A DNA stretch of 21,676 bases, taken from positions 1 through 21,676 of the forward strand of contig JACQEH010000234.1 in assembly GCA_016200675.1 (NCBI GenBank), written 5' to 3'. A model generated the notes under the pieces. It saw only the letters and a program-made list of their open reading frames with translations. It ran no database searches and had not been told where the DNA came from. This stretch comes from Chloroflexota bacterium. GTDB lineage: Bacteria > Chloroflexota > Limnocylindria > Limnocylindrales > CSP1-4. Position 1 is the stretch's first letter. Every line of letters begins with the position of its first letter. Positions 1 through 7,818 of this stretch are shown here, piece after piece. Made by a program: the position numbers and the translations under genes.

Positions 1-1
1 G

Positions 2-172
2 CGCGCCTACCTCGCCCACCTCTTCCGGGCGAAGGAGCTGCTCGCCTACCGCCTTGCAACTTGTCACAACCTGACCTTCACCCTAGACTTCATGGCCAGG
101 ATCCGGTCCGCGTTGCGGGCCGGCACCTTCCCCGAATCGCTCGTCGAGTGCGGGCACGGGCGGGCCGGATGA
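2..172 (+). CDS. tgt: Queuine/7-deazaguanine tRNA-ribosyltransferase, C-terminal fragment
   Basis: Only the last 56 codons are present; the gene begins outside the window. The visible protein starts RAYLAHLFRAKELLAYRLAT and continues with an HNLTF stretch and a basic helical end. This matches the conserved C-terminal part of bacterial Tgt (usual pattern YLRHLF-A-E-LA-RL-T-HNL). Tgt exchanges guanine 34 of GUN-anticodon tRNAs for preQ1 in queuosine synthesis. The catalytic and zinc residues mostly lie upstream and cannot be checked. It ends with TGA 74 bp before a small basic ORF that leads into recA, so it may be the upstream part of the same transcription unit. Identification rests on a short but characteristic segment. 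Confidence 0.8.
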   Translation, partial: RAYLAHLFRAKELLAYRLATCHNLTFTLDFMARIRSALRAGTFPESLVECGHGRAG

Positions 173-246
173 GCCGCGATGCAGCGGCCGTGGAGCCCGC
201 GTGAAGCGCCTCCCAGTAGTCTCCATCCAGCGCGGAGGAACCCTCG

Positions 247-408
247 ATGGCCTCTCGAGATCGACCCGGCCGCGAACCGAAGAAGAAGCCCAAGGACAAG
301 TCCGGCCTGCCGAAACTGCAGCCGCTCTCCGAGCCGCCGACGAACGTCGAGCTGTACCGGAAGCCGCGGAAGCCGCGTTCGAACGACGAGGACCGGGACG
401 AGGGCTGA
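247..408 (+). CDS. Small basic/acidic low-complexity protein (53 aa), unknown function
   Basis: A 53-codon ORF lies between tgt and recA. Its ATG follows a strong ribosome binding site (GGAGGAA, about 235-241) at good spacing, which is the main evidence that it is translated. The product has a lysine/proline-rich N-terminal half (REPKKKPKDK), a central LPKLQPLSEPPTNVELYRKP segment and an acidic end (NDEDRDEG). There is no signal peptide or membrane segment, and it looks disordered. It lies 60 bp upstream of recA on the same strand, so it is probably co-transcribed. A TAGTCT box at 217-222 could be a weak local promoter. I do not recognise a family. It could be a nucleic-acid-associated small protein, but that is a guess from charge alone. 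Confidence 0.55.
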   Translation: MASRDRPGREPKKKPKDKSGLPKLQPLSEPPTNVELYRKPRKPRSNDEDRDEG

Positions 409-468
409 CCCGACGATCGGACGGTCTCCGCTCCGTCGGCCACCCCAGGACAGGAGCGTGACAGGACC

Positions 469-1548
469 ATGGCGATGACCACCGACCGAAACGGCGAGCG
501 GACCACGACCGAGCGGGCAACCGAGAAGGCACAGGCGGAGCGCGGCAAGGCCGTGGACGCGGCCATCCTCTCCATCGAGAAGCAGTTCGGGACCGGCTCG
601 ATCATGAAGCTCGGGTCGGCGGCCCGGCAGCAGGTCGACTTCATCCCGACGGGGTCCATCGCCCTGGACCTCGCCCTGGGCGTCGGCGGCATCCCGCGCG
701 GCCGGATCACCGAGATCTTCGGTCCCGAGTCGTCGGGCAAGACCACCGTCTGCCAGCACGTCATCGCCGAGGCCCAGAAGCGCGGCGGGGTCGCCGCATT
801 CATCGACGTCGAGCATGCCCTCGACCCGGGCTATGCCCGGTCGTGCGGCGTCAACGTGGACGAGCTCCTGGTCAGCCAGCCGGACACCGGAGAGCAGGCC
901 CTCGAGATCACCGAGACCCTCATCCGCTCGGGCGGTATCGACGTCGTCGTCGTCGACTCCGTGGCCGCGCTCGTGCCGCGGGCCGAGATCGAGGGCGAGA
1001 TGGGGGACTCCTTCGTCGGCATCCAGGCCCGGCTCATGAGCCAGGCCCTCCGGAAGCTGACCGGCGCGGTCTCCCGCTCCAACACCGCGCTCGTCTTCAC
1101 CAACCAGCTGCGCGAGAAGATCGGGGTCATGTTCGGCAACCCCGAGACGACGCCGGGCGGGCGGGCCCTGAAGTTCTACGCCAGCGTCCGCCTCGACATC
1201 CGGCGCATCGAGACGATCAAGACGGGCACGGAATCGGTCGGCAACCGAGTTCGGGTCAAGGTCGTGAAGAACAAGGTCGCGCCGCCGTTCCGCGTCGCCG
1301 AGTTCGACGTCATGTACGGCGAGGGTGTCTCCAAGGAAGGCGGCCTCCTCGACGTCGGCGTCGCGATGGGGGTCGTCGACAAGACCGGCTCGTGGTTCAC
1401 CTACGAGGACACCCGCCTCGGCCAGGGCCGCGAGGCGTCGAAGGACTTCCTCAAGGCCAATCCGGCGCTTGCCGGCACGATCGAGGCGAAGATCCGGGGC
1501 AAGGTGAGCGAGGTCGTCCTCCCCGTCGAAGGCATCGAAGAAGCGTAG
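469..1548 (+). CDS. recA: Recombinase RecA
   Basis: This is full-length RecA (359 aa), the ATP-dependent strand-exchange protein of homologous recombination and co-protease of the SOS response. Walker A GPESSGKT is at residues 85-92, the VVVVDS Walker B strand near 159-164, and the L2/MAW region TNQLREKIGVMFGNPETTPGG near 210-231. The C-terminal domain is short. The first 25 residues (many T, E, R) are more variable than in most RecAs. The ATG at 469 is preceded by AGGAG (452-456) at somewhat long spacing; the ATG at 475 is an alternative start. I found no convincing LexA-type inverted repeat in 173-468, so SOS control at this position is not supported. recX follows after 145 bp. Confidence 0.98.
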   Translation: MAMTTDRNGERTTTERATEKAQAERGKAVDAAILSIEKQFGTGSIMKLGSAARQQVDFIPTGSIALDLALGVGGIPRGRITEIFGPESSGKTTVCQHVIAEAQKRGGVAAFIDVEHALDPGYARSCGVNVDELLVSQPDTGEQALEITETLIRSGGIDVVVVDSVAALVPRAEIEGEMGDSFVGIQARLMSQALRKLTGAVSRSNTALVFTNQLREKIGVMFGNPETTPGGRALKFYASVRLDIRRIETIKTGTESVGNRVRVKVVKNKVAPPFRVAEFDVMYGEGVSKEGGLLDVGVAMGVVDKTGSWFTYEDTRLGQGREASKDFLKANPALAGTIEAKIRGKVSEVVLPVEGIEEA

Positions 1549-1693
1549 CCGCCGTTCGGCTGCTCCCGATGCCGGCGTTGTCGCCTGCGGCCCTCGCTCA
1601 CGCACATTTGGGTGCGCTCGCTCCGGTCCTTGGCTGTGCCTCGACCTCGGGGCGTCCGCACCGCGGAAGTTTGAGAGAGCCGCGGCGGGCAGC

Positions 1694-2281
1694 TTGAGGC
1701 AGGGCAACGAGCGAGGACCTCGGGAAACGTTCGCCGAGCGGCGCGCCCGGCGGGCCGAGATCGACGATCCCGCCGTCGTGCTCGAGGCAGCCCTTCGGTT
1801 CCTCGAGGCGCGGCACCGGTCGGTCGCGGAGGTCAGGCGGCGCCTGACCACCGCGGGATATCGAACCGAGCTCATCGACGGAGCCCTCGGGCGGCTCGGC
1901 GACCTCGGGATCCTCGACGACCAGGCCTTCGCCAGCCAATGGGTTGAGTCCCGGGACCGGGCCCGGCCGCGGGGGGAGCGGGCGCTGCAGGCCGAGTTGC
2001 GCCGGAAGGGCGTGGACCCCGACACGATCTCGCGAACGCTCGACGACCGGCGTGGCCCGGGGATCGCAAGCGCCGGCGAGGGGCCGGGTGTCGAGATCCT
2101 GGCCGCACGGCGGCTCCTGGCGCGACATGCCGCCGCGCTCTCGCGGGTCTCCGATCCTCGGGTTCGGCGGCAGCGGGCGTACGCGCTCCTGGCCCGCAAC
2201 GGCTTCGCGCCCGATGTCGCCGGCGAGGTCGCGCGATCGCTCGAGCCGACCGGCGAGGAGGGGCTGCCCCCGGACGATTGA
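1694..2281 (+). CDS. recX: RecX family regulator of RecA
   Basis: This 195-aa protein has the tandem three-helix organisation of RecX, seen in segments such as FLEARHRSVAEVRRRL, LGDLGILDDQAFASQWVESR and LQAELRRKGVD. RecX binds RecA filaments and limits their activity, and its position directly after recA supports the call. The in-frame start is a TTG at 1694; no ATG or better GTG lies upstream of the conserved part, and no strong Shine-Dalgarno sequence is seen, so the exact start is uncertain. A GTG at 1779 would still leave most of the domain. A linker of about 20 residues (RRGPGIASAGEGPGVEIL) separates the repeats. The 145-bp recA-recX gap shows no clear terminator. Confidence 0.9.
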   Translation: MRQGNERGPRETFAERRARRAEIDDPAVVLEAALRFLEARHRSVAEVRRRLTTAGYRTELIDGALGRLGDLGILDDQAFASQWVESRDRARPRGERALQAELRRKGVDPDTISRTLDDRRGPGIASAGEGPGVEILAARRLLARHAAALSRVSDPRVRRQRAYALLARNGFAPDVAGEVARSLEPTGEEGLPPDD

Positions 2282-2319
2282 CGGGCTCGCCCCTGGGCTG
2301 GCGGCGGCGGCGCTCGCCG

Positions 2320-2480
2320 CCAGGGCACCTCAGGGGCGAGGATCTCGGCCGTCGGCGACAGCGCGTCGCGAACGAGCCCGACCACGTTCGCGGGTCCCGT
2401 TCCGACGAGCCTGGGCGTGCCAATGAAGCGCAAGCCCGGGATCGCCGTGACCCCACTGCGCTGGATCGGCAGGCCGTACG
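2320..2480 (-). pseudogene. Possible decayed C-terminus of an FAD-dependent oxidoreductase
   Basis: This is the only notable content of the 454-bp recX-rny gap (2282-2735). Read on the minus strand, the frame gives GLPIQRSGVTAIPGLRFIGT followed by PRLVGTGPANVVGLVRDA. The GVT-VPGL-F-G pattern resembles the end of flavin-containing monooxygenase/thioredoxin-reductase-like proteins. The expected upstream FAD and NADP domains are absent in any frame, and there is no start or ribosome binding site. If real, it is a remnant. The match is short and the region is GC-rich, so it may be chance. The rest of the gap holds a possible rny promoter and nothing else that I can identify. Confidence 0.25.
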
Positions 2481-2606
2481 GACAGCCACCCGGCGAACGT
2501 CGACCAGTTGCACGCCGGTGGTCGCGTCGGCCTTGATCGGAGGACGTGGTTGGCGGGGGCCATCACGGTCCCGGCTCGGCCGCGATCCGGTCCTCCGCCG
2601 GCGTAG

Positions 2607-2612
2607 TAGGCT
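2607..2612 (+). promoter_or_regulatory. Possible -10 box for rny
   Basis: A TAGGCT hexamer sits in a locally less GC-rich stretch (GTAGTAGGCTACGG), about 123 nt upstream of the rny start. It fits the TANNNT pattern seen before other genes here. No clear -35 box is visible. A transcript from here would have a leader of about 115 nt ending in a strong Shine-Dalgarno sequence. Confidence 0.3.
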
Positions 2613-2735
2613 ACGGGTCACGGCTCGCGCGGAGCCCAGGAGCTGAAGCCGGGGAGCGGCGCAGCATCCATCGCCGCCGCGATCCGCTGAACGATCGTCA
2701 CGCGTCCGGCTTGTCCAGCCGGATGGGAGGAACAG

Positions 2736-4268
2736 ATGGAGAACCCTGCCGTCGCCCTCGTGGCGCTGGCCGGCGGGATCGCCGTTGGCGTCGCCTTTGG
2801 ATTCCTGGCCCGCAGCCGCTGGGCCAACCAGTCGATCAAGGTCGCCCAGGAGAAGGCCGCCCGCATCGTGGCCGACGCCCGGACGCAGCAGAAGGAGCTC
2901 ATCCTCGAGGCCAAGGAGGAGAAGATCCGCCTCCAGCGCGAGGCCGAGGATGAGGCGCGGAACCGTCGCAACGAGCTGGCCGCCATCGAGCGCCGCCTCG
3001 TTGCCCGCGACGAGCAGCTCGATCAGCGCTCCGACATGCTCGAGCAGCGCGACCGCAAGCTCCTGGAGCGCGATATCGAGCTCGAGCGCCAACGCGAGGA
3101 GCTCGGCAAACTCAGCGCCGAGCGTGTCCAGGCCCTCGAGAAGGTGAGCAGCCTGTCCGCCGAGGACGCCAAGGCGATGCTCCTCGAGGCAATCCGCGAA
3201 GAGGCCGAGCACGACGCCGTCAAGCTTGCCCGGTCCATCGAGCGGCGGGCTCGCGAGGAAGCCAACGAGAAGGCCCGCGACATCATCGTGACGGCCATGC
3301 AGCGGGTGGCCGCCGACCACACCGCCGAGCACACGGTGACGGTCGTCCACCTGCCGAACGACGAGATGAAGGGCCGGATCATCGGTCGCGAGGGCCGCAA
3401 CATCCGGGCCCTCGAGCAGGCGACGGGCATCGACCTGATCATCGACGACACGCCCGAGACCGTCGTCCTGTCGGGCTTCGACCCGGTCCGGCGCGAGATC
3501 GCCCGCCTGTCCCTGATGAAGCTCATGGGAGATGGCCGGATCCACCCCGGGCGGATCGAGGAGGTCGTGGCCAAGGCCCGGGCCGAGGTCGACCTGATCA
3601 TCCGCCAGGCGGGCGAGCAGGCCGCCTACGACGCCGGCGTGCCCGGCCTTCCGCCCGACATCATCAAGCTCCTCGGTCGCCTGAAGTACCGGACCAGCTA
3701 CGGCCAGAACGTGCTCCTGCACTCGACCGAGACGAGCGCCCTGGCCGCGGTCATCGCCGCCGAGCTCGGGGCCGACGTGATGGCCGCCAAGATGGGCGGC
3801 CTGCTCCACGACATCGGGAAGGCCGTCGACCACGAGGTCGAGGGCCCGCACGCCGCCATCGGGGCTGCCATCGCCCTCAAGGCCGAGCTGCCGGCAAAGG
3901 TGGTCAACGGCATCGCCGCCCACCACCAGGAAGTCGAGTACACCTGTCTGGAGGCCCCCATCGTCCAGGTCGCCGACGCGATCTCGGCCTCCCGGCCGGG
4001 CGCCCGGGGCGAGACGATGGAAACGTATGTCAAGCGCCTCGAGGACCTCCAGGCGATCGCCGAGAGCTTCACCGGCGTCGAGCGCTCGTTCGCCGTCCAG
4101 GCCGGCCGCGAGGTCCGCATCCTCGTCCGCCCGGAGGAGATCGACGACCTCACTGCCACCCGGCTTGCCCGCGACATCGTCAAGAAGATCGAGGAGCAGC
4201 TGACCTACCCGGGCCAGATCAAGGTCACGGTCATCCGCGAGACGCGCGCCGTGGAGTACGCGAAGTAG
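2736..4268 (+). CDS. rny: Ribonuclease Y
   Basis: This is RNase Y (510 aa), the membrane-anchored endoribonuclease that starts mRNA decay in many bacteria lacking RNase E. An N-terminal membrane helix (about residues 5-26, VALVALAGGIAVGVAFGFLA) is followed by a long charged coiled coil (about 30-180). Next come a KH domain with the GxxG loop in GRIIGREGRNIR (about 211-222) and an HD hydrolase domain with the metal-binding HD pair at 358-359 (LLHDIGKAVDHE). Length and order are normal for the family. The ATG at 2736 follows GGGAGGA, an excellent ribosome binding site. The ymdB-type gene follows after 31 bp, the same pairing as in Firmicutes. Confidence 0.97.
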   Translation: MENPAVALVALAGGIAVGVAFGFLARSRWANQSIKVAQEKAARIVADARTQQKELILEAKEEKIRLQREAEDEARNRRNELAAIERRLVARDEQLDQRSDMLEQRDRKLLERDIELERQREELGKLSAERVQALEKVSSLSAEDAKAMLLEAIREEAEHDAVKLARSIERRAREEANEKARDIIVTAMQRVAADHTAEHTVTVVHLPNDEMKGRIIGREGRNIRALEQATGIDLIIDDTPETVVLSGFDPVRREIARLSLMKLMGDGRIHPGRIEEVVAKARAEVDLIIRQAGEQAAYDAGVPGLPPDIIKLLGRLKYRTSYGQNVLLHSTETSALAAVIAAELGADVMAAKMGGLLHDIGKAVDHEVEGPHAAIGAAIALKAELPAKVVNGIAAHHQEVEYTCLEAPIVQVADAISASRPGARGETMETYVKRLEDLQAIAESFTGVERSFAVQAGREVRILVRPEEIDDLTATRLARDIVKKIEEQLTYPGQIKVTVIRETRAVEYAK

Positions 4269-4286
4269 GCAACTGCCGTCGTCGGC

Positions 4287-4292
4287 TACCCT
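4287..4292 (+). promoter_or_regulatory. TANNNT box, probable leaderless promoter of ymdB
   Basis: TACCCT ends 7 nt before the ATG at 4300, and the ymdB start has no Shine-Dalgarno sequence. A -10 box at this distance would put the transcript start at or next to the start codon, so the mRNA would be leaderless. Four other genes in the window have the same layout. Confidence 0.5.
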
Positions 4293-4299
4293 GACGCGG

Positions 4300-5187
4300 A
4301 TGCCCGCCTCGCCCCTGACCCCCGATCCCGCACTCGCCGGCCGTGTTCGCCTCGGCAACCCGCCCAACGGGAACGCGCCCCGTCCGCCCGGCGCCTGCCG
4401 CGTCCTGCTGATCGGCGACGTCATCGGCAAGCCGGGCCGCGTCGCGGTCGAGGCCATCCTGCCCGCGCTTCGCGAGGAGCGCGGCATCGACTTCGTCACG
4501 GCCAACGGCGAGAACCTTGCCGGCGGGATGGGCCTGACCGTCTCGACGGCCAATGGCCTCTTCGCCCACGGCGTCGACGTCATCACGTCCGGGAACCACA
4601 TCTGGGACAAGCGTGAGATCTACCCGGCCCTCGAGAGCAACGAGCGGATCCTGCGGCCGCTCAACTACGGTACCCACGACGTGCCCGGTCGCGGCTGGGG
4701 CATCTACCAGGCCCTCGACGGGTCCGACCTCGCCGTCATCAACCTCCAGGGCCGGACGTACATGCAGCAGATCGACAACCCGTTCACGGAGTTCGATCGC
4801 CTCATCGACGAGAGCTCCGAGGCCCTGCCGCCCATCCGCCTGGTGGACTTCCACTGCGAGATCACGTCGGAGAAGAACGCCCTGGGCCTCTACCTCGACG
4901 GGCGGGTCTCGGCCGTGGTGGGGACACACACCCACGTCGTGACCGGCGACGAGCGGATCCTGCCGAGCGGCACCGCCTACCAGACCGACCTCGGCATGAC
5001 CGGACCCGTGTGGAGCGTCATCGGCTTCGCCCCGAGGACGGTCCTGCCCCGCTTCATCAACGCCCTGCCGACCCGCTTCGAGGTGGGGGAGGGCCCGGTG
5101 ATTTTTAATGCCTGCCAGGTCGACGTGGACCCGGCGACGGGCCGGGCGCTCGCGATCGAGCGCATCCAGCGCCTCCACGAGGCGTAG
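4300..5187 (+). CDS. ymdB: YmdB-type metallophosphoesterase (TIGR00282 family)
   Basis: This 295-aa calcineurin-like phosphoesterase belongs to the YmdB family, whose Bacillus member hydrolyses 2',3'- and 3',5'-cyclic nucleotides. The metal-site motifs appear in order: GDVIGKPGR (D40), NGEN (N69-N72), GNHIWD (N99, H100), HCE (H185) and GTHTHV (H210, H212). The usual VDFHAE reads VDFHCE here, which should not affect metal binding. The first 33 residues (proline-rich) extend beyond the usual family start near the LLIGD strand. No better start codon exists closer to the domain, and the TACCCT box 7 nt upstream supports the ATG at 4300. It sits between rny and a PHP gene, with only 2 bp to the latter. 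Confidence 0.92.
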   Translation: MPASPLTPDPALAGRVRLGNPPNGNAPRPPGACRVLLIGDVIGKPGRVAVEAILPALREERGIDFVTANGENLAGGMGLTVSTANGLFAHGVDVITSGNHIWDKREIYPALESNERILRPLNYGTHDVPGRGWGIYQALDGSDLAVINLQGRTYMQQIDNPFTEFDRLIDESSEALPPIRLVDFHCEITSEKNALGLYLDGRVSAVVGTHTHVVTGDERILPSGTAYQTDLGMTGPVWSVIGFAPRTVLPRFINALPTRFEVGEGPVIFNACQVDVDPATGRALAIERIQRLHEA

Positions 5188-5189
5188 GC

Positions 5190-6113
5190 GTGCCGGCGCG
5201 CCCACGACGGCACGAGCTCCCCGGCGACCCGGTCGTCCCGCCCGCCCCGTCGGCGATCGACCTCCATACCCACACGGCCCGCTCCGACGGGATCCTCGAG
5301 CCGTCCGAGCTCGTGACCCAGGCCGTCGAGGCCGGCGTTCGCCTCCTGGCGATCACGGATCACGACACCCTCGCCGGCGTGCGCGAGGTGGTCGCCGAGC
5401 GGACGGTGCCGGCCGGCCTCGAGCTGGTGCCCGGCATCGAGCTCAACGCCGTCGTCCGCGACCGGCCGGAGCTCCGCGAGAGCGAGGTTCACATCCTGGG
5501 CCTCGGCCTGGACCTCGACGACGAGACCCTCGAGGCCACCCTCGCCCGCCAGCGTGACGGACGCCGGATCCGCTTCGACCGCATGGTCCGCCGGCTCGCC
5601 GAACTCGGCCTGCCGATCGACGACGCCCTCGAGGCACTGCCGTCGACGGGCGAGGACGATGCCCTCGGCCGTCCACGCGTGGCCCGGGCGATGATCGCGA
5701 AGGGCTACGTGACGAGCATCGAGGACGCCTTCCTGCGCTACCTCTCGCGCGGCCGCCCGGGCTATGTGCCGCGCGAGGGGCTCGGGCCGGTCGAGGCCAT
5801 TCGCGCCATCCGGGCGGCCGGTGGCATCGCGTCCCTTGCCCACTTCAGCGAGGCGCCCCAGCAGGGCGCGGTCATCACGGAGCTGCAGGATGCCGGCCTG
5901 GCCGGGATCGAGGTCTACTACCGGACCTTCGACGCACCCACGGTCGCCGTGATGGAGGCGTTCGCCGCCGGACGAGGGCTCATCGCCACGGGTGGCAGCG
6001 ACTACCACGGCGACAGCGAGCCCTACGCCGCGACTCATGCGGCCCTGTGGGTACCGCCGACCGTCGAGCGGCCGCTCCGGGCGGCCATGGCAGAATCGGC
6101 GGCCAGCCCATGA
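5190..6113 (+). CDS. PHP domain phosphoesterase
   Basis: This 307-aa protein starts at a GTG two bases after the ymdB stop. The PHP signature is complete at the N-terminus: DLHTHTARSDG (H26, H28) and ITDHDTLAG (D57, H58). Later come a GIELNA strand, HILGLGLD, and a C-terminal GGSDYHGD that supplies the last metal ligands. The layout matches the YciV/RNase AM-like group, whose members hydrolyse 3',5'-nucleoside bisphosphates or trim short 5' RNA ends. Which substrate applies here cannot be read from sequence. Its stop overlaps the miaB start (ATGA), so it is translated in the same operon. Its place after rny and ymdB fits a role in RNA or nucleotide turnover (inference). Confidence 0.88.
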   Translation: MPARPRRHELPGDPVVPPAPSAIDLHTHTARSDGILEPSELVTQAVEAGVRLLAITDHDTLAGVREVVAERTVPAGLELVPGIELNAVVRDRPELRESEVHILGLGLDLDDETLEATLARQRDGRRIRFDRMVRRLAELGLPIDDALEALPSTGEDDALGRPRVARAMIAKGYVTSIEDAFLRYLSRGRPGYVPREGLGPVEAIRAIRAAGGIASLAHFSEAPQQGAVITELQDAGLAGIEVYYRTFDAPTVAVMEAFAAGRGLIATGGSDYHGDSEPYAATHAALWVPPTVERPLRAAMAESAASP

Positions 6114-7765
6114 TCGATCGCCCGCCCAGCGCCCGTCGCCACCTGCCGATGCTCGAGATCGAGCCGCCCGGGTCCAAGGCGGAGCGCGCCGCGCCGACCC
6201 CCGACGACCGCCGCCTCGCGCAGTTCCGGCCCGAGATCCGGTCCCTGCCGTGCTTCTATGTCTGGACCCTCGGCTGCCAGATGAACCGCAGCGACTCCGA
6301 GGAGATGGCGGGCCGGCTCCTGGCAGCCGGCGCGACCGAGGCCGCAACGATGGAGGCCGCCGACCTCGTGGTGATCAACACGTGCGCCATTCGCGAGCTC
6401 GCCGAGACGAAGGTCATCGGCCGCCAGGGGTACCTGCAGCAGCTCAAGGCCGCCAATCCCTCGCTCCGGGTCGTCCTCACCGGCTGCGCCGTTCGCGAGC
6501 GCGACCGCGACGGGCTGGAGCGGCGTTTCCCGGCCGTCGACCTCTTCCTCCGCCCGGACGAGGAGCCGGAGCTCGTCGACCGCCTGGGGCTCGCCTCCGC
6601 GCAGGCGCCGGTCGGGGTCGTCGGGGCGACGACGATGGTGGGACGAACGGTCGTCGGCGTTGCCGATCACCTCGCGGCGACGCGGGCCGCGGCTGTCGCC
6701 GGCGGGGCCGTCCAGCGCAGCTCCGCCGTCTCCGCCTGGCTGCCGATCATCTACGGCTGCGACAAGACCTGCACCTACTGCATCGTGCCGTTCAGCCGGG
6801 GGCCGGAGCGGAGCCGTCCGTTCGACGAGATCGTGGAGGAGGCGCGGGCCATCGCGGCGGCCGGCTTCCGCGAGGTCACCCTCCTCGGCCAGAACGTGAA
6901 CTCCTACGGCCACGACCTGCCGCCGGACCCGCGGTTCGGGCACGTCGCCACGGAGCGCTGGGCGGGACGGCAACTGGATCTCGGATCGCGGCCGGACCTG
7001 GCCGAACTGATCCGCGCCGTCGATGGCATTCGGACCGCCGACAGTGCCCCGGCGATCCCGCGCCTGCGCTTCATCACCTCGCACCCCTGGGACCTGTCCG
7101 ATCGCCTCATCGAGGCCATGGCCGCCTGCCCGTCCCTGTGCGAGTCCCTGCACCTGCCCGTCCAGTCGGGCGACGACGACGTCCTGCGGCGGTTGGGCCG
7201 CCAGTACACGACCGAGCACTATCTCGAGCGCCTGGCCCGGATCCGCGAGGCCGTCCCCGACATCACCATCAGCACCGACGTCATCGTCGGCTTCTGCGGC
7301 GAGACGGAGGCCCAGTTCGAGCGAACGCTGGGCTTCCTCGAAACGGTCCGCTACGACCAGGTGTTCGCAGCCGCCTACTCGGAGCGCCCGGGCACCCCGG
7401 CGACGCGCCTCCCCGACGACGTCCCGGCGGCCGACAAGCGCCGCCGCCTGAACGCCCTCCTCGCGCTCCAGGAGCCGATCGGCCTCGAGCGCAACCGGGC
7501 CTGGCTCGGCAGGGACGTCGAGGTCCTCGTCGACACCATTGCCCGGGCGCGGGCCCATGACCACGACGAGCCCGATACCCCGGCAGGGGAGGGGAGCGAG
7601 CAGCGCGGGGTCCGGCCGGGCCCCGGCCAGGTCGGCCTGTCGGGCCGGACACGGGGCAACAAGCTCGTCCACTTCGCGGGCGAGCGGGACTGGATCGGCC
7701 GGCTGGTGACGATCCGCGTGGATCACGCCGGGCCGTACGCGCTGCGAGGGCAGCCGCTCACGTGA
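6110..7765 (+). CDS. miaB: tRNA methylthiotransferase MiaB
   Basis: This radical-SAM enzyme adds the 2-methylthio group to N6-isopentenyladenosine 37 of tRNA. The N-terminal domain has the three auxiliary-cluster cysteines C56 (TLGCQMN), C92 (NTCAIRE) and C126 (TGCAVRE). The radical-SAM motif CDKTCTYC has C217, C221 and C224. LGQNVNSYGHD and the C-terminal KLVHF TRAM-like part agree with MiaB rather than RimO. At 551 aa it is about 100 longer than usual, with a 45-residue N-terminal tail, an insertion after NVNSYG (about 265-300) and a low-complexity insertion before the last TRAM strands. The start is chosen at the ATG overlapping the PHP stop; the ATG at 6149 is possible. miaA lies just downstream. 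Confidence 0.94.
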   Translation: MIDRPPSARRHLPMLEIEPPGSKAERAAPTPDDRRLAQFRPEIRSLPCFYVWTLGCQMNRSDSEEMAGRLLAAGATEAATMEAADLVVINTCAIRELAETKVIGRQGYLQQLKAANPSLRVVLTGCAVRERDRDGLERRFPAVDLFLRPDEEPELVDRLGLASAQAPVGVVGATTMVGRTVVGVADHLAATRAAAVAGGAVQRSSAVSAWLPIIYGCDKTCTYCIVPFSRGPERSRPFDEIVEEARAIAAAGFREVTLLGQNVNSYGHDLPPDPRFGHVATERWAGRQLDLGSRPDLAELIRAVDGIRTADSAPAIPRLRFITSHPWDLSDRLIEAMAACPSLCESLHLPVQSGDDDVLRRLGRQYTTEHYLERLARIREAVPDITISTDVIVGFCGETEAQFERTLGFLETVRYDQVFAAAYSERPGTPATRLPDDVPAADKRRRLNALLALQEPIGLERNRAWLGRDVEVLVDTIARARAHDHDEPDTPAGEGSEQRGVRPGPGQVGLSGRTRGNKLVHFAGERDWIGRLVTIRVDHAGPYALRGQPLT

Positions 7766-7818
7766 GCGAGGAACCTCGGGCCGATGGCGTCGCGGAGCTC
7801 CGCCTCGGACCTCGGTGA
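7762..7818 (+). CDS. 18-codon micro-ORF coupling miaB to miaA
   Basis: A GTG at 7762 overlaps the miaB stop (GTGA). The frame runs 18 codons (MSEEPRADGVAELRLGPR) and ends at a TGA that overlaps the miaA GTG start, again as GTGA. Both junctions thus have the geometry of translational coupling, so a terminating ribosome could step from miaB to miaA through this ORF. The peptide has no recognisable family. The arrangement could be chance in GC-rich DNA, where GTGA is common. A small nucleotide-level check across relatives would decide. Confidence 0.3.
   Translation: MSEEPRADGVAELRLGPR

Noticed and set aside
173..468. LexA (SOS) operator upstream of recA
   Set aside because: No inverted repeat resembling known LexA boxes was found; RecA identity alone does not justify one.
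64..2433. A 789-codon open frame on the minus strand across recX and recA
   Set aside because: It is antisense to recA and recX, is Arg/Ala/Pro/Asp-rich and shows no domain except a short remnant at its start. Long antisense frames are expected in such GC-rich DNA.
1872..4610. A 912-codon open frame on the minus strand across recX, rny and ymdB
   Set aside because: It is fully antisense to genes with clear motifs; its sequence is low-complexity and has no family resemblance.
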